Shown here piece by piece: positions 38,538 through 45,989 of a stretch of 64,000 nucleotides of DNA. The notes under the pieces were generated by a model. It made no database searches and had not been told where the DNA came from. It saw nothing but the letters and a program-made list of their open reading frames with translations. The stretch is taken from assembly GCA_964478515.1 (NCBI GenBank), contig CAYZIL010000006.1, positions 11,915-75,914 of the forward strand, given 5' to 3'. Within the stretch, counting starts at the first letter, position 1, and each line of letters begins with the position of its first letter. This DNA is from HGM13233 sp964478515 (lineage in GTDB: Bacteria > Bacillota > Clostridia > Oscillospirales > Ruminococcaceae). The position numbers were made by a program, and so were the translations under genes.

Positions 38538-39374
38538 TCAGTTACCCGAGCTCAGCGGCTGGGCGGCGATGGCATCGTTCATCATCTGCTCATAGTCCTC
38601 TACGGTGAGAGTCGCGAGCGCCTCGTTGATTTTGCCGAGCAATTCGTCGTTGCCTTTTTGCACGGATATGCCGATGTTTATTTCCTCGTCGGAAACAACA
38701 AAGTTGTCGTCGCTGCCGGTGAAGTCGAGCATTATCATATCGCCGTAAGCAAAAGTCGCGGCGAGCGCCGTGGGCGCGTCGGTCACTACGAGGTTGACCT
38801 TGCCGGACTCAAGAGCGACCAGCATGGCGGGGGCGCTCTCCATGGCGGTTTGAATGTCGGCGTTTTCAATTTGCGGCAAGCAGACGTCATACCAAATGGT
38901 GTTCAGCTGCGAGGTGCAAGTCGCGCCGGCAAGGTCCGACAGGCCGGTCGCGTCGGCATAGGGGCTGCCCGCGGTGGTCAGCGAGACGATGGACGCGTAG
39001 TAATAGGGGTCGGAAAAATCGACGGTTTGCAGGCGCGCTGCCGTAATAGACTGACCGGCAATGACGCAGTCGATAGTGCCCGCTTGCAGTGCGACGGGCA
39101 GGGAATCCCACTCAATTTGGTATATTTCCAGTTCCATGCCCAGATAGTCGGCGATGTATTTGGCCATCATGACGTCGTAACCGTAGGCATATTCGCTGCT
39201 GCCGTGGATGGGGACGGCGCCGTTGGAGTCGTCGCTCTGGGACCAGTTGTAGGGCGCGTAGGCACACTCCATTCCGACGCGCAGGACGTTGCTGTCACTG
39301 TCAGAGGAGCCGCCGCAGGCGGTCATTACCACTACGAGTGCCAGCGCGAGCAATACACAAACAAGCTTTTTCAT
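38538..39374 (-). CDS. Amino-acid ABC transporter substrate-binding lipoprotein (predicted lysine-binding)
   Basis: A 278-residue type II binding protein (SBP_bac_3). It has a lipoprotein signal peptide with a lipobox ending TAC at about residue 20, then GMECAYAPYNW, YGYDVMMAKYIADYLG and DCVIAGQSITAAR. The ATG at 39374 follows GAAAGGAAA; a longer frame starts inside the riboswitch terminator and is rejected. It is the first gene of the operon, as expected for a component needed in excess. Confidence 0.93.
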   Translation of the reverse strand: MKKLVCVLLALALVVVMTACGGSSDSDSNVLRVGMECAYAPYNWSQSDDSNGAVPIHGSSEYAYGYDVMMAKYIADYLGMELEIYQIEWDSLPVALQAGTIDCVIAGQSITAARLQTVDFSDPYYYASIVSLTTAGSPYADATGLSDLAGATCTSQLNTIWYDVCLPQIENADIQTAMESAPAMLVALESGKVNLVVTDAPTALAATFAYGDMIMLDFTGSDDNFVVSDEEINIGISVQKGNDELLGKINEALATLTVEDYEQMMNDAIAAQPLSSGN

Positions 39375-39407
39375 TTTTATTTCCTTTCTTTTTTGAAATC
39401 TGCTGCA

Positions 39408-39446
39408 TAAAAAAACATGAACCTGCACGCAAAGCGCAGGTTCATG
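39408..39446 (-). terminator. Riboswitch-controlled terminator of the lysine importer operon
   Basis: An 11-bp perfect stem (39416-39426 with 39436-39446) followed on the minus strand by eight T's. It lies between the lysine aptamer and the ribosome-binding site, so it is the expression platform: lysine binding should favour it and stop transcription. Confidence 0.88.
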
Positions 39447-39472
39447 GTCACAGAAAAAATCTGTATTCACGG

Positions 39473-39648
39473 CCATTGGATAGCGCTCCACTTAATGTGA
39501 CAGTCCGTCGCATATTTTGCGCCGGACCAGCACCGCGCACTCAGCCGTGAGCGGTACTTCGGCGGCGATCCCCTTTCGGCCGCAGCGGAAATAGCTGTTT
39601 CCATAGCCGCGGATTAATGATGGTCGTCGCTCCTCTACCAAGGATGTT
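39473..39648 (-). promoter_or_regulatory. Lysine riboswitch (L box)
   Basis: Read on the minus strand, the leader carries the conserved L-box blocks in order: GGTAGAGGAGCGAC at the 5' side, GCCGAAAGGGGATCGCC then GCCGAAG in the core, and GGACTGTCAC followed by GTGGAGCGCTATCC at the 3' side. These line up with the lysC riboswitch of Bacillus block by block. A terminator follows at 39408-39446. It predicts that the downstream transporter is repressed by lysine. Confidence 0.93.
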
Positions 39649-39662
39649 ATTCAGTTTTTAAC

Positions 39663-39691
39663 AAGCTAACATTATCTTCGGCAATTGTCAA
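39663..39691 (-). promoter_or_regulatory. Promoter of the lysine riboswitch transcript
   Basis: On the minus strand, TTGACA (39686-39691), a 17-bp spacer and TAGCTT (39663-39668) lie just upstream of the aptamer. The -35 is consensus and the -10 is moderate. Confidence 0.62.
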
Positions 39692-39848
39692 TGACCAAAA
39701 GAATTTATTGGTCGATGTGATAAGAAAAGGGGGAAAAATGTGATTTCGTTGGTGATATTGACTGAAAAATTGTTGAGAATAATGTTTCAAAATATACCAA
39801 TCGCGATGGTATAAATATACAATCGTCCGAAAACACTGATTTTTTCGA

Positions 39849-39877
39849 TTGACAGTAGCATTCTGATTCCTTATACT
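39849..39877 (+). promoter_or_regulatory. Promoter of the glycine cleavage operon
   Basis: TTGACA (39849-39854), 17-bp spacer, TATACT (39872-39877). It lies about 40 bp before the first glycine aptamer. Confidence 0.83.
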
Positions 39878-39917
39878 TACATTAAAGGCAGGGGGTAAGA
39901 GAAATATCCTGAATGAC

Positions 39918-40070
39918 GGGTCCGGGAGAGACCGCCGAATAGCGGCGCCGAAGGGGAACGACTGCGTAGAACTCTCAGGCAAAAGGACCGGATCCCGACA
40001 GAACTCCGTAGAGCCGCAAGCCGGCACCGAAGAAGCAATCCCCGTACGGGGAGAATCTTTCAGGTCACAC
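39918..40070 (+). promoter_or_regulatory. Tandem glycine riboswitch
   Basis: Two glycine aptamers lie side by side. The first (about 39920-39993) has GGGAGAGACC, GCCGAAGGGG and ACTCTCAGGCAAAAGGACCG. The second (about 39998-40068) has GTAGAG, GCACCGAAG and ATCTTTCAGGTCAC. The pair is followed by a terminator hairpin at 40076. Glycine binding is known to turn such switches on, so glycine should induce its own cleavage system. Confidence 0.93.
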
Positions 40071-40075
40071 GACGG

Positions 40076-40105
40076 AGACGCGCGATTTTTCGCGCGTCTT
40101 TTTTT
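40076..40105 (+). terminator. Glycine riboswitch terminator (expression platform)
   Basis: A perfect 10-bp stem (40076-40085 with 40090-40099) with a TTTT loop and a run of seven T's, 45 bp before gcvT. Confidence 0.88.
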
Positions 40106-40149
40106 GTATTTTGCGACAAAACCAAAATAACAAATAACAGGAGTGCATT

Positions 40150-41235
40150 ATGGAAGCGAAGACACCACTTTACGAGCGCCATTTGGCAGCCGGCGGCAAA
40201 ATTGTGCCTTTTGCCGGCTATCTGCTGCCGGTACAGTATCCCGGCGGCGTTATTGCCGAACATATGGCGGTGCGCACAGCCGCAGGGCTGTTTGACGTCT
40301 CCCACATGGGGGAGGTGGTTTTCAGCGGCGCCGGCGCGCTCGCCGAGCTCAACCGCCTGCTCACCAACGACTACACAAATTTGGCCGTGGGCCGGGTGCG
40401 CTACGGCGTAATGTGCTATGACGACGGCGGCACAGTGGACGACTTGATAGTCTACCGCACCGGTGAACAGAGCTATCTCGTCGTCGTCAACGCCGCCAAC
40501 CGCGCCAAGGACGTAGAGTGGATGCGCGGCCATATTTCGCCCGAAACGGGCTTCAGCGACATTTCCGAGTCGGTCGCGCAGTTGGCGCTGCAAGGGCCTG
40601 CAGCCCAGAAAATAATCGAAAAAGTCGCCGCGCCGGCCGACATTCCCGAGCGCTATTACAGCTTTACCGTTTGCACTGTCGCCGGCATAAAATGTCTGCT
40701 GTCGCGCACGGGTTATACCGGCGAGAGCGGCTTTGAGCTTTACTGTGCGCCCGCTGACGCCGCGGCGCTGTGGGACAAGCTGCTGGACGCCGGCAGTGAG
40801 GACAGCCTTATTCCCTGCGGGCTGGGCGCGCGCGACACGCTGCGGCTGGAGGCGGCAATGCCGCTTTACGGCCACGAACTGTCGGCGCAAATTGACCCGG
40901 TCCAGGCGGGACTCGGTTTTGCAATCAAGATGGACAAACCGGATTTTATCGGCAAACAGGGGATTCTGGCGCGGCCAGCCGGGCGCCGTCGCCGCGCCGG
41001 TCTGAAAGTGACCGGGCGCGGCATAGTGCGCGAGCACTGCGACATTTTCGACGGCGACAGGCCGGTCGGCGCCTCCACATCTGGCACGTTTTGCCCCAAG
41101 CTCAACGGCGCCTACGCCATGGCCATGCTGGAGCCCGATTGCTGCGAGCCAGGCCGGACGCTGAGCGCCGACGTGCGCGGCCGCAAAATTGAGGTCGAGG
41201 TTGTGCCGCTGCCGTTTTATAAAAAAGAAAACTGA
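40150..41235 (+). CDS. gcvT: Glycine cleavage system T protein (aminomethyltransferase)
   Basis: A 361-residue tetrahydrofolate-dependent aminomethyltransferase. It takes the aminomethyl group from lipoyl-GcvH, releases ammonia and forms 5,10-methylene-THF. MAVRTAAGLFDVSHMGEV near the N-terminus, GYTGESGFELYC and the ARDTLRLEAAMPLYGHEL segment are family hallmarks. It is the first gene of gcvT-gcvH-gcvPA-gcvPB; the L protein (dihydrolipoyl dehydrogenase) is not in the window. Confidence 0.96.
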   Translation: MEAKTPLYERHLAAGGKIVPFAGYLLPVQYPGGVIAEHMAVRTAAGLFDVSHMGEVVFSGAGALAELNRLLTNDYTNLAVGRVRYGVMCYDDGGTVDDLIVYRTGEQSYLVVVNAANRAKDVEWMRGHISPETGFSDISESVAQLALQGPAAQKIIEKVAAPADIPERYYSFTVCTVAGIKCLLSRTGYTGESGFELYCAPADAAALWDKLLDAGSEDSLIPCGLGARDTLRLEAAMPLYGHELSAQIDPVQAGLGFAIKMDKPDFIGKQGILARPAGRRRRAGLKVTGRGIVREHCDIFDGDRPVGASTSGTFCPKLNGAYAMAMLEPDCCEPGRTLSADVRGRKIEVEVVPLPFYKKEN

Positions 41236-41292
41236 CGGCGCCGTGCAGACGCCGCAAAACAGTAAATAATAAATCTTTTAAGGAGAAACAAA

Positions 41293-41673
41293 ATGAATAT
41301 CCCCGAAGAACTGCTCTATGCCAAATCTCACGAATGGGTTCGCTTTAAGGAGGACGGCGGCGCCGTCGTCGGTCTTACGGATTTCGCTCAAAACGCCCTC
41401 GGCGACATTGTTTTTGTCAACCTGCCCGAGGTCGGCGACACTGTAAACGCCGGCGACACACTCGGCGACGTCGAGTCCGTCAAGGCCGTGTCCGACGTAT
41501 TTTTTCCGGTGTCGGGAACGGTCAGCGCCGTAAACGAAAGTCTGCTTGACGACCCGGCAGCGCTCAACCGCGATCCCTATGCCGCCTGGCTGGTGGAACT
41601 GAGCGACGCCGGCGGCAGGGAAAACCTGCTTTGCGCCGGTGAATATGCCGACGTCTGCAAAGAGGAGGAGTAA
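41293..41673 (+). CDS. gcvH: Glycine cleavage system H protein
   Basis: A 126-residue lipoyl carrier that shuttles the aminomethyl intermediate between P, T and L proteins. The lipoylated lysine lies in GDVESVKAVSDVFFPVSG near residue 63. AAGGAG is upstream of the ATG. It begins 57 bp after gcvT and is followed one base later by gcvPA. Confidence 0.97.
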   Translation: MNIPEELLYAKSHEWVRFKEDGGAVVGLTDFAQNALGDIVFVNLPEVGDTVNAGDTLGDVESVKAVSDVFFPVSGTVSAVNESLLDDPAALNRDPYAAWLVELSDAGGRENLLCAGEYADVCKEEE

Positions 41674-41674
41674 C

Positions 41675-42991
41675 ATGGCCGACTACCTGCCGAGCACCGC
41701 TCAGCAGCGGCGCGACATGCTCGCCGACATCGGCGTGAAGGATATTGACGAGCTCTACCGCGACGCGCCCGCGTCGGTGCGCTGCGGCGAGCTGAACTTG
41801 CCAAACGGAATTGCCGAGCAGGCGCTGCGCCGCCGTGTCGGCGCTATTGCTGCAAAAAACACCGTTTTTCGCAGCATTTTTCGCGGCGCCGGCGCCTACG
41901 ACCACTACATTCCGGCAGTGGTTGACGCGGTGGCCGCCAAAGACCAGTTCGTCACCGCTTACACGCCCTACCAGGCTGAGATAAGTCAGGGGATACTGCA
42001 ATCAATATTCGAATACCAGACGGGTATTTGCGAGCTTACCGGTATGGACGTCGCCAACGCCTCGGTCTACGACGGCGCGTCGGCCGCCGCCGAGGCGGTG
42101 GCCATGTGTACCGACCGCAAGCGCCGCCGCGCGCTGGTCAGCGCCGCCGTGCAGCCCGACGTGCTCGAGACGGTGCGCACCTACTGCTTAGGCAGCGACA
42201 CCGAACTTGTCGTCGTGCCGCAGCGCGGCGGCGTCAGCAACACAGAGCAAATGTCCGCCTTGTTGGACGAAAGCACCGCTTGCGTGCTGGTGCAATCGCC
42301 CAACCGCAACGGCCTTTTTGAGGACTGCGAACAGATAGCATCCCTGGCGCACGCAAAGGGCGCCCGCCTGGTGATGAGCTGTCACCCGTTGGCACTGGCT
42401 GTCGCCAAAACGCCGCGCGAGTGCGGCGCCGACGTCGCGGTGGGCGAGGGGCAGCCGCTCGGTCTGCCGCTGTCTTTCGGCGGGCCCTATCTCGGCTATA
42501 TGGCCAGCACCAAAGAGCTTATGCGCCGTCTGCCCGGACGCGTTGTCGGCGAGACGCTCGACACTAAAGGCGAGCGCGCCTTTGTGCTGACGCTGCAAGC
42601 GCGCGAGCAGCACATCCGCCGTGAAAAGGCCGGCAGCAATATCTGTTCTAACGAGGCGCTGTGCGCTTTGCGCGCCGGCGCGTATCTCGCGGCCATGGGT
42701 CCCGACGGCGTGCGCGACGCGGCGGTGCAGTGTATGTCCAAAGCGCGCTACCTGGCAAAGGAGCTGTGCTCGGTACCTGGTATAGAAATGGTTTACCCGG
42801 GCGAATATTTCTGCGAATTCGTTACCCGCGTGCCGGTCGCCGCCGAAAAAATTGAGGCGGCGCTTGCCGAAAAGGGAATTCTCGGCGGTTTGCCGGTAGA
42901 CGGGGGCATACTGTGGTGTGCCACCGAAAAATGTACCAAGGACGACATGGATGAGCTTGTTTCGCTGCTGCGAAAGGAGTGTGGCCGATGA
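41675..42991 (+). CDS. gcvPA: Glycine dehydrogenase (decarboxylating) subunit 1
   Basis: A 438-residue alpha half of the two-subunit P protein found in Firmicutes. The N-terminal YLPSTAQQRRDMLADIG, the YTPYQAEISQGILQ segment and SFGGPYLGYMA are typical. It decarboxylates glycine together with GcvPB, which holds the PLP lysine. The ATG follows GAGGAG one base after the gcvH stop; a longer frame inside gcvH was rejected. It overlaps gcvPB by 4 bp. Confidence 0.96.
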   Translation: MADYLPSTAQQRRDMLADIGVKDIDELYRDAPASVRCGELNLPNGIAEQALRRRVGAIAAKNTVFRSIFRGAGAYDHYIPAVVDAVAAKDQFVTAYTPYQAEISQGILQSIFEYQTGICELTGMDVANASVYDGASAAAEAVAMCTDRKRRRALVSAAVQPDVLETVRTYCLGSDTELVVVPQRGGVSNTEQMSALLDESTACVLVQSPNRNGLFEDCEQIASLAHAKGARLVMSCHPLALAVAKTPRECGADVAVGEGQPLGLPLSFGGPYLGYMASTKELMRRLPGRVVGETLDTKGERAFVLTLQAREQHIRREKAGSNICSNEALCALRAGAYLAAMGPDGVRDAAVQCMSKARYLAKELCSVPGIEMVYPGEYFCEFVTRVPVAAEKIEAALAEKGILGGLPVDGGILWCATEKCTKDDMDELVSLLRKECGR

Positions 42992-44418
42992 AACTGATAT
43001 ACGAAAAATCCGCCGCAGGGCGGCGCCAGCAGCTGCTGGAGGAATGCGACGTAGAGCGCTGCAAACTGCCCGAAGGGCTGCAGCGCAAAAGTGAGCTGAG
43101 ACTGCCGCAGCTTGCCGAGGTGGACGTGGAGCGCCACTATTCGGCGCTGGCGCGCCGCTCGTTCGGCGTCTGCGACGGCTTTTACCCGCTCGGTTCGTGC
43201 ACTATGAAATACAACCCGCAAGTCGACGAGCAGCTCGCGTCGCTGCCCGGGTTTACCGGCGTCCACCCGCTGCAGCCGCTCGGCACGGCCGAGGGCTGTC
43301 TTGAGGCGCTCGGCCTTGCCGGCGAGTATTTGTGCGAGATAACCGGCATGGACGCAATGACCTTTCAGCCCGCGGCCGGAGCGCACGGCGAGTTTACCGG
43401 CATGCTGATGATAAAGGCCTGGCACCGCAGCCGCGGCGACAGCGCCCGCACTAAAATAATCGTTCCCGACTCGGCGCACGGCACCAACCCTGCCAGCGCG
43501 GCTATGGCCGGTTTTACGGTAGTGAATATCCCCTCCGGCGAGGACGGCTGCGTGGACCTTGCGGCGCTGCGCGCCGCCGTTGGGCCGGACACGGCGGGAC
43601 TTATGCTGACCAACCCCAACACGGTCGGTCTGTTCGACAAAAACATTCTCGAAATTACCGAAATAGTGCGCCGCGCCGGCGGTCTAAACTATTACGACGG
43701 CGCCAATCTCAACGCCGTTATGGGCGTGGTGCGCCCCGGCGACATGGGCTTTGACATTGTCCACTTGAACCTGCACAAGACCTTTGCCACCCCGCACGGC
43801 GGCGGCGGTCCGGGCAGCGGGCCGGTGGGCTGCAAAAAAGAGCTGGCCGATTTTTTGCCGCGCGGCGTTGTCTGCCGCGACGGCGACGGCTGGAAGCTGA
43901 GCGACCCGCAGCACAGCATTGGCAGAGTGCGCGGCTTTTACGGCAACTTTACAGTGGTAGTCAAGGCGCTTTGCTATATACTGTCGCTTGGCAAGCAGGG
44001 CATACCGCAGGCCGCAAAAACGGCGGTGCTCAACGCCAATTATCTCATGCACCGCCTGGCCGACAGCTACGACATGGCCTACGGCGGCGGCTGCATGCAC
44101 GAGTTCGTCGTCAGTCTGCAAAGGCAGAAAAAGGAACACGACGTCAGCGCCATGGACATTGCCAAACTGCTGCTCGATTGCGGCATCCACCCGCCGACGA
44201 TGTATTTTCCGCTGCTGGTGCACGAGGCGCTGATGGTAGAGCCGACCGAGACTGAGAGCCGCGAGACGCTCGACGCCGTCGCAGACACCTTTAAAAAGGT
44301 GCTTGACGACGCGCTTGCCGACCCGCAGCGCGCCCACAGCGCGCCGCACACTACGCCTGTTAGTCGCCCGGACGACGTGCGCGCCGCCCGCGAGCCGGTA
44401 CTGAAATACGAATTCTAG
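42988..44418 (+). CDS. gcvPB: Glycine dehydrogenase (decarboxylating) subunit 2
   Basis: A 476-residue PLP-binding half of the P protein. The Schiff-base lysine sits in HLNLHKTFATPHGGGGPG near 260. CDGFYPLGSCTMKYNP and GAHGEFTGMLMI are conserved. The ATG at 42988 overlaps the gcvPA stop (ATGA), with AAGGAG eight bases before it. It closes the gcv operon and is followed by a terminator at 44454-44506. Confidence 0.96.
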   Translation: MKLIYEKSAAGRRQQLLEECDVERCKLPEGLQRKSELRLPQLAEVDVERHYSALARRSFGVCDGFYPLGSCTMKYNPQVDEQLASLPGFTGVHPLQPLGTAEGCLEALGLAGEYLCEITGMDAMTFQPAAGAHGEFTGMLMIKAWHRSRGDSARTKIIVPDSAHGTNPASAAMAGFTVVNIPSGEDGCVDLAALRAAVGPDTAGLMLTNPNTVGLFDKNILEITEIVRRAGGLNYYDGANLNAVMGVVRPGDMGFDIVHLNLHKTFATPHGGGGPGSGPVGCKKELADFLPRGVVCRDGDGWKLSDPQHSIGRVRGFYGNFTVVVKALCYILSLGKQGIPQAAKTAVLNANYLMHRLADSYDMAYGGGCMHEFVVSLQRQKKEHDVSAMDIAKLLLDCGIHPPTMYFPLLVHEALMVEPTETESRETLDAVADTFKKVLDDALADPQRAHSAPHTTPVSRPDDVRAAREPVLKYEF

Positions 44419-44453
44419 GTCCGAAAAGACCGCAACGAAACGCAACTAAATAC

Positions 44454-44506
44454 GGCGCTCGCCGCAGGGAATTGCCCCTTTTTGGCGGGCGCCGCAATAT
44501 TTTTTT
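44454..44506 (+). terminator. Terminator of the gcv operon
   Basis: A 10-bp stem (44454-44463 with 44484-44493, one G-T pair) encloses a loop containing a small secondary hairpin. The stem is followed by GCAATA and seven T's. Confidence 0.75.
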
Positions 44507-44540
44507 GGCGCTTTGCAAAAGAGCGCGACGAAATTGCCGT

Positions 44541-45782
44541 TTACAGCAGCGACAAGTCGGGAAAATAGTCGTCGGGCTTTTTGCGGTAGCGGTAGTAATC
44601 GTTTACGAGGCTGCGCAGCCCGCAGCGCTTGAGTGTGGCGTAGCGCACCCGGTAGTTGCTGCGCGCGTGCTGTCCGCAGGCGACGAAGCGCATGCACTGC
44701 TGCATGTAGCGGTCAAGCTCGCCCAGGCGGTCGCTGACATTTAACAGCGGGAAAAACCAGCGCGACCAGCAAAACTGCTGCGGCGCGGCGGCACTGCCGA
44801 ACAGCTTGCGGTTCATTGAGCGCGCGAAAGCCGCCATTGCCCGCGGCTCGCCGGCGCCGCGCCGCAACAGCCAGCGCCGCAGTGCGCGCGCCTTGCGGCG
44901 GATTTTGCCCTTCATTTTTTTGAGCGACGCCGGAGCAATGTCAAGCCTGCCGCCGCGGTACTCAATGCCGAGAAAACACCACGCCTCGCCCGGCGCCGAC
45001 AGCGACTCCTTGTCGGGATTGACGCTTAGTTTCAGCCGCGCGAGTTCGCGCAGCACCAGCCGGCGGTATTCCTCAATTTTTTCGCGGCTGTCGGCAAAAA
45101 TAATTATGTCGTCGGAATAGCGAGCGTAGGTTATGCCGCGCTCGCTGAAAAGGGCGTCGAGCCCGGAAAGATAGACGTTTGCCAAAAAAGGCGAGATGGG
45201 TGTGCCGGCCATAGCGCCGCGCTTTTCGTGAATGACGCCGCCGTCGCCGCCGCGCGCCGTGTCGCGACTGAGCAGCCGGCGCAAAAAGGCGAGCAGCGGC
45301 AAGTCGTCGGCAAGCAGGCCGTCGAGCATAGGAAACAGCAAGTCGGTGTCAACAGAGTTAAAGTAGTCGCGCACGTCAAGCTTGTAGCACCACAGCGAGT
45401 CAATATTGCGCTGCGCGGTGAGTGCGCGAATGGCCTGTTTGGCGCCGATATTGCGGCGAAACGAATAGAGATTCGCCGCAAATTGTCCGTCGTAGCGGTA
45501 GAGCAAAAAGGCAATCATTTTGAGCAGGGCGTTTTCTGCCGGCTCAAAACTGTAGACGACGCGCTTTTTGCCGCTGCTGCCTTTGTTGACAAGAATGCGC
45601 CGGGGGACGGAAAATTCCAAAACGCCGTCATTCGCGTGGGTGCCGGCGTCGCAATACCGCGCCGCGGCAATAAAATTGCGCCAATACCGCAGTTCGCGCT
45701 CGTCAAGACCGCCGCGCCGGCAGCGATAGTCGACAAAAGCCTGCCAGCAGGACGGGTCGTATATGTCACGCATTATGCTCAC
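44541..45782 (-). CDS. Stand-alone reverse transcriptase of an unassigned bacterial family
   Basis: A 413-residue protein with a complete RT palm. The first catalytic Asp lies in KLDVRDYFNSVD (Asp136). GTPISPFLANVYLSGLD (about 194-209) is the RT4 block. The active site is RYSDD (Asp224, Asp225), with Ser in place of the usual Ala. NPDKE and FLGIEY follow, then a basic thumb-like region near 288-305. A 75-residue N-terminal part with a conserved-looking WQAFVDYR precedes the RT domain. There is no maturase or HNH domain and no retron or DGR signature. The start is a GTG at 45782 or an ATG at 45773; neither has a good ribosome-binding site. A structured 145-bp element lies 33 bp upstream. Base composition matches the host, suggesting long residence. 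Function unknown; defence or RNA-templated DNA synthesis are possibilities. Confidence 0.87.
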   Translation of the reverse strand: MSIMRDIYDPSCWQAFVDYRCRRGGLDERELRYWRNFIAAARYCDAGTHANDGVLEFSVPRRILVNKGSSGKKRVVYSFEPAENALLKMIAFLLYRYDGQFAANLYSFRRNIGAKQAIRALTAQRNIDSLWCYKLDVRDYFNSVDTDLLFPMLDGLLADDLPLLAFLRRLLSRDTARGGDGGVIHEKRGAMAGTPISPFLANVYLSGLDALFSERGITYARYSDDIIIFADSREKIEEYRRLVLRELARLKLSVNPDKESLSAPGEAWCFLGIEYRGGRLDIAPASLKKMKGKIRRKARALRRWLLRRGAGEPRAMAAFARSMNRKLFGSAAAPQQFCWSRWFFPLLNVSDRLGELDRYMQQCMRFVACGQHARSNYRVRYATLKRCGLRSLVNDYYRYRKKPDDYFPDLSLL

Positions 45783-45815
45783 GGCACGTCACCAACATTC
45801 AAAAATATAAAAATA

Positions 45816-45960
45816 AAAAAAGAGAGGGAAAATTGCTTTGAAGGCAGCAATGCTGACACCGGACTGAACGGCGGCCGGTCACCCGCAAGACCGTTTAGCG
45901 GCCGTCGCTTTGCCCTTTCGCGGGTGCGGGCGGCAAAGCCCGCGTTTCCCTCTCTTTTTT
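45816..45960 (-). ncRNA. Structured element upstream of the RT, bounded by a perfect 16-bp inverted repeat (candidate ncRNA)
   Basis: AAAAAAGAGAGGGAAA (45816-45831) is exactly complementary to 45945-45960, and 113 nt lie between. Read on the RT strand, the interior can form a GCGGGC/GCCCGC hairpin, a CGGTC/GACCG hairpin extended below by ACGGC/GCCGT, and an ATTGCT/AGCAAT hairpin. The loop GCGGGT could pair with an upstream ACCCGC. The 3' arm ends in seven T's. This looks like a multi-branched RNA closed by a long stem and ending at a T run, 33 bp before the RT start. A MITE with terminal inverted repeats is the main alternative; no target duplication is visible. Confidence 0.5.
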
Positions 45961-45989
45961 CAGTTTTCAAGCGGCGCGCGGCCGCAGGG

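Noticed and set aside
44541..45782. Diversity-generating retroelement or group II intron RT
   Set aside because: No LPxGN or YMDD pattern, no template/variable repeat pair or variable target gene nearby, no maturase or HNH domain, and no intron domain V-like hairpin seen.
44541..45960. Classical retron
   Set aside because: The arms and hairpins recall a retron, but the RT lacks the NAxxH and VTG hallmarks, there is no single long msd hairpin and no obvious branching-guanosine context. Kept as an unassigned RT with a candidate RNA.
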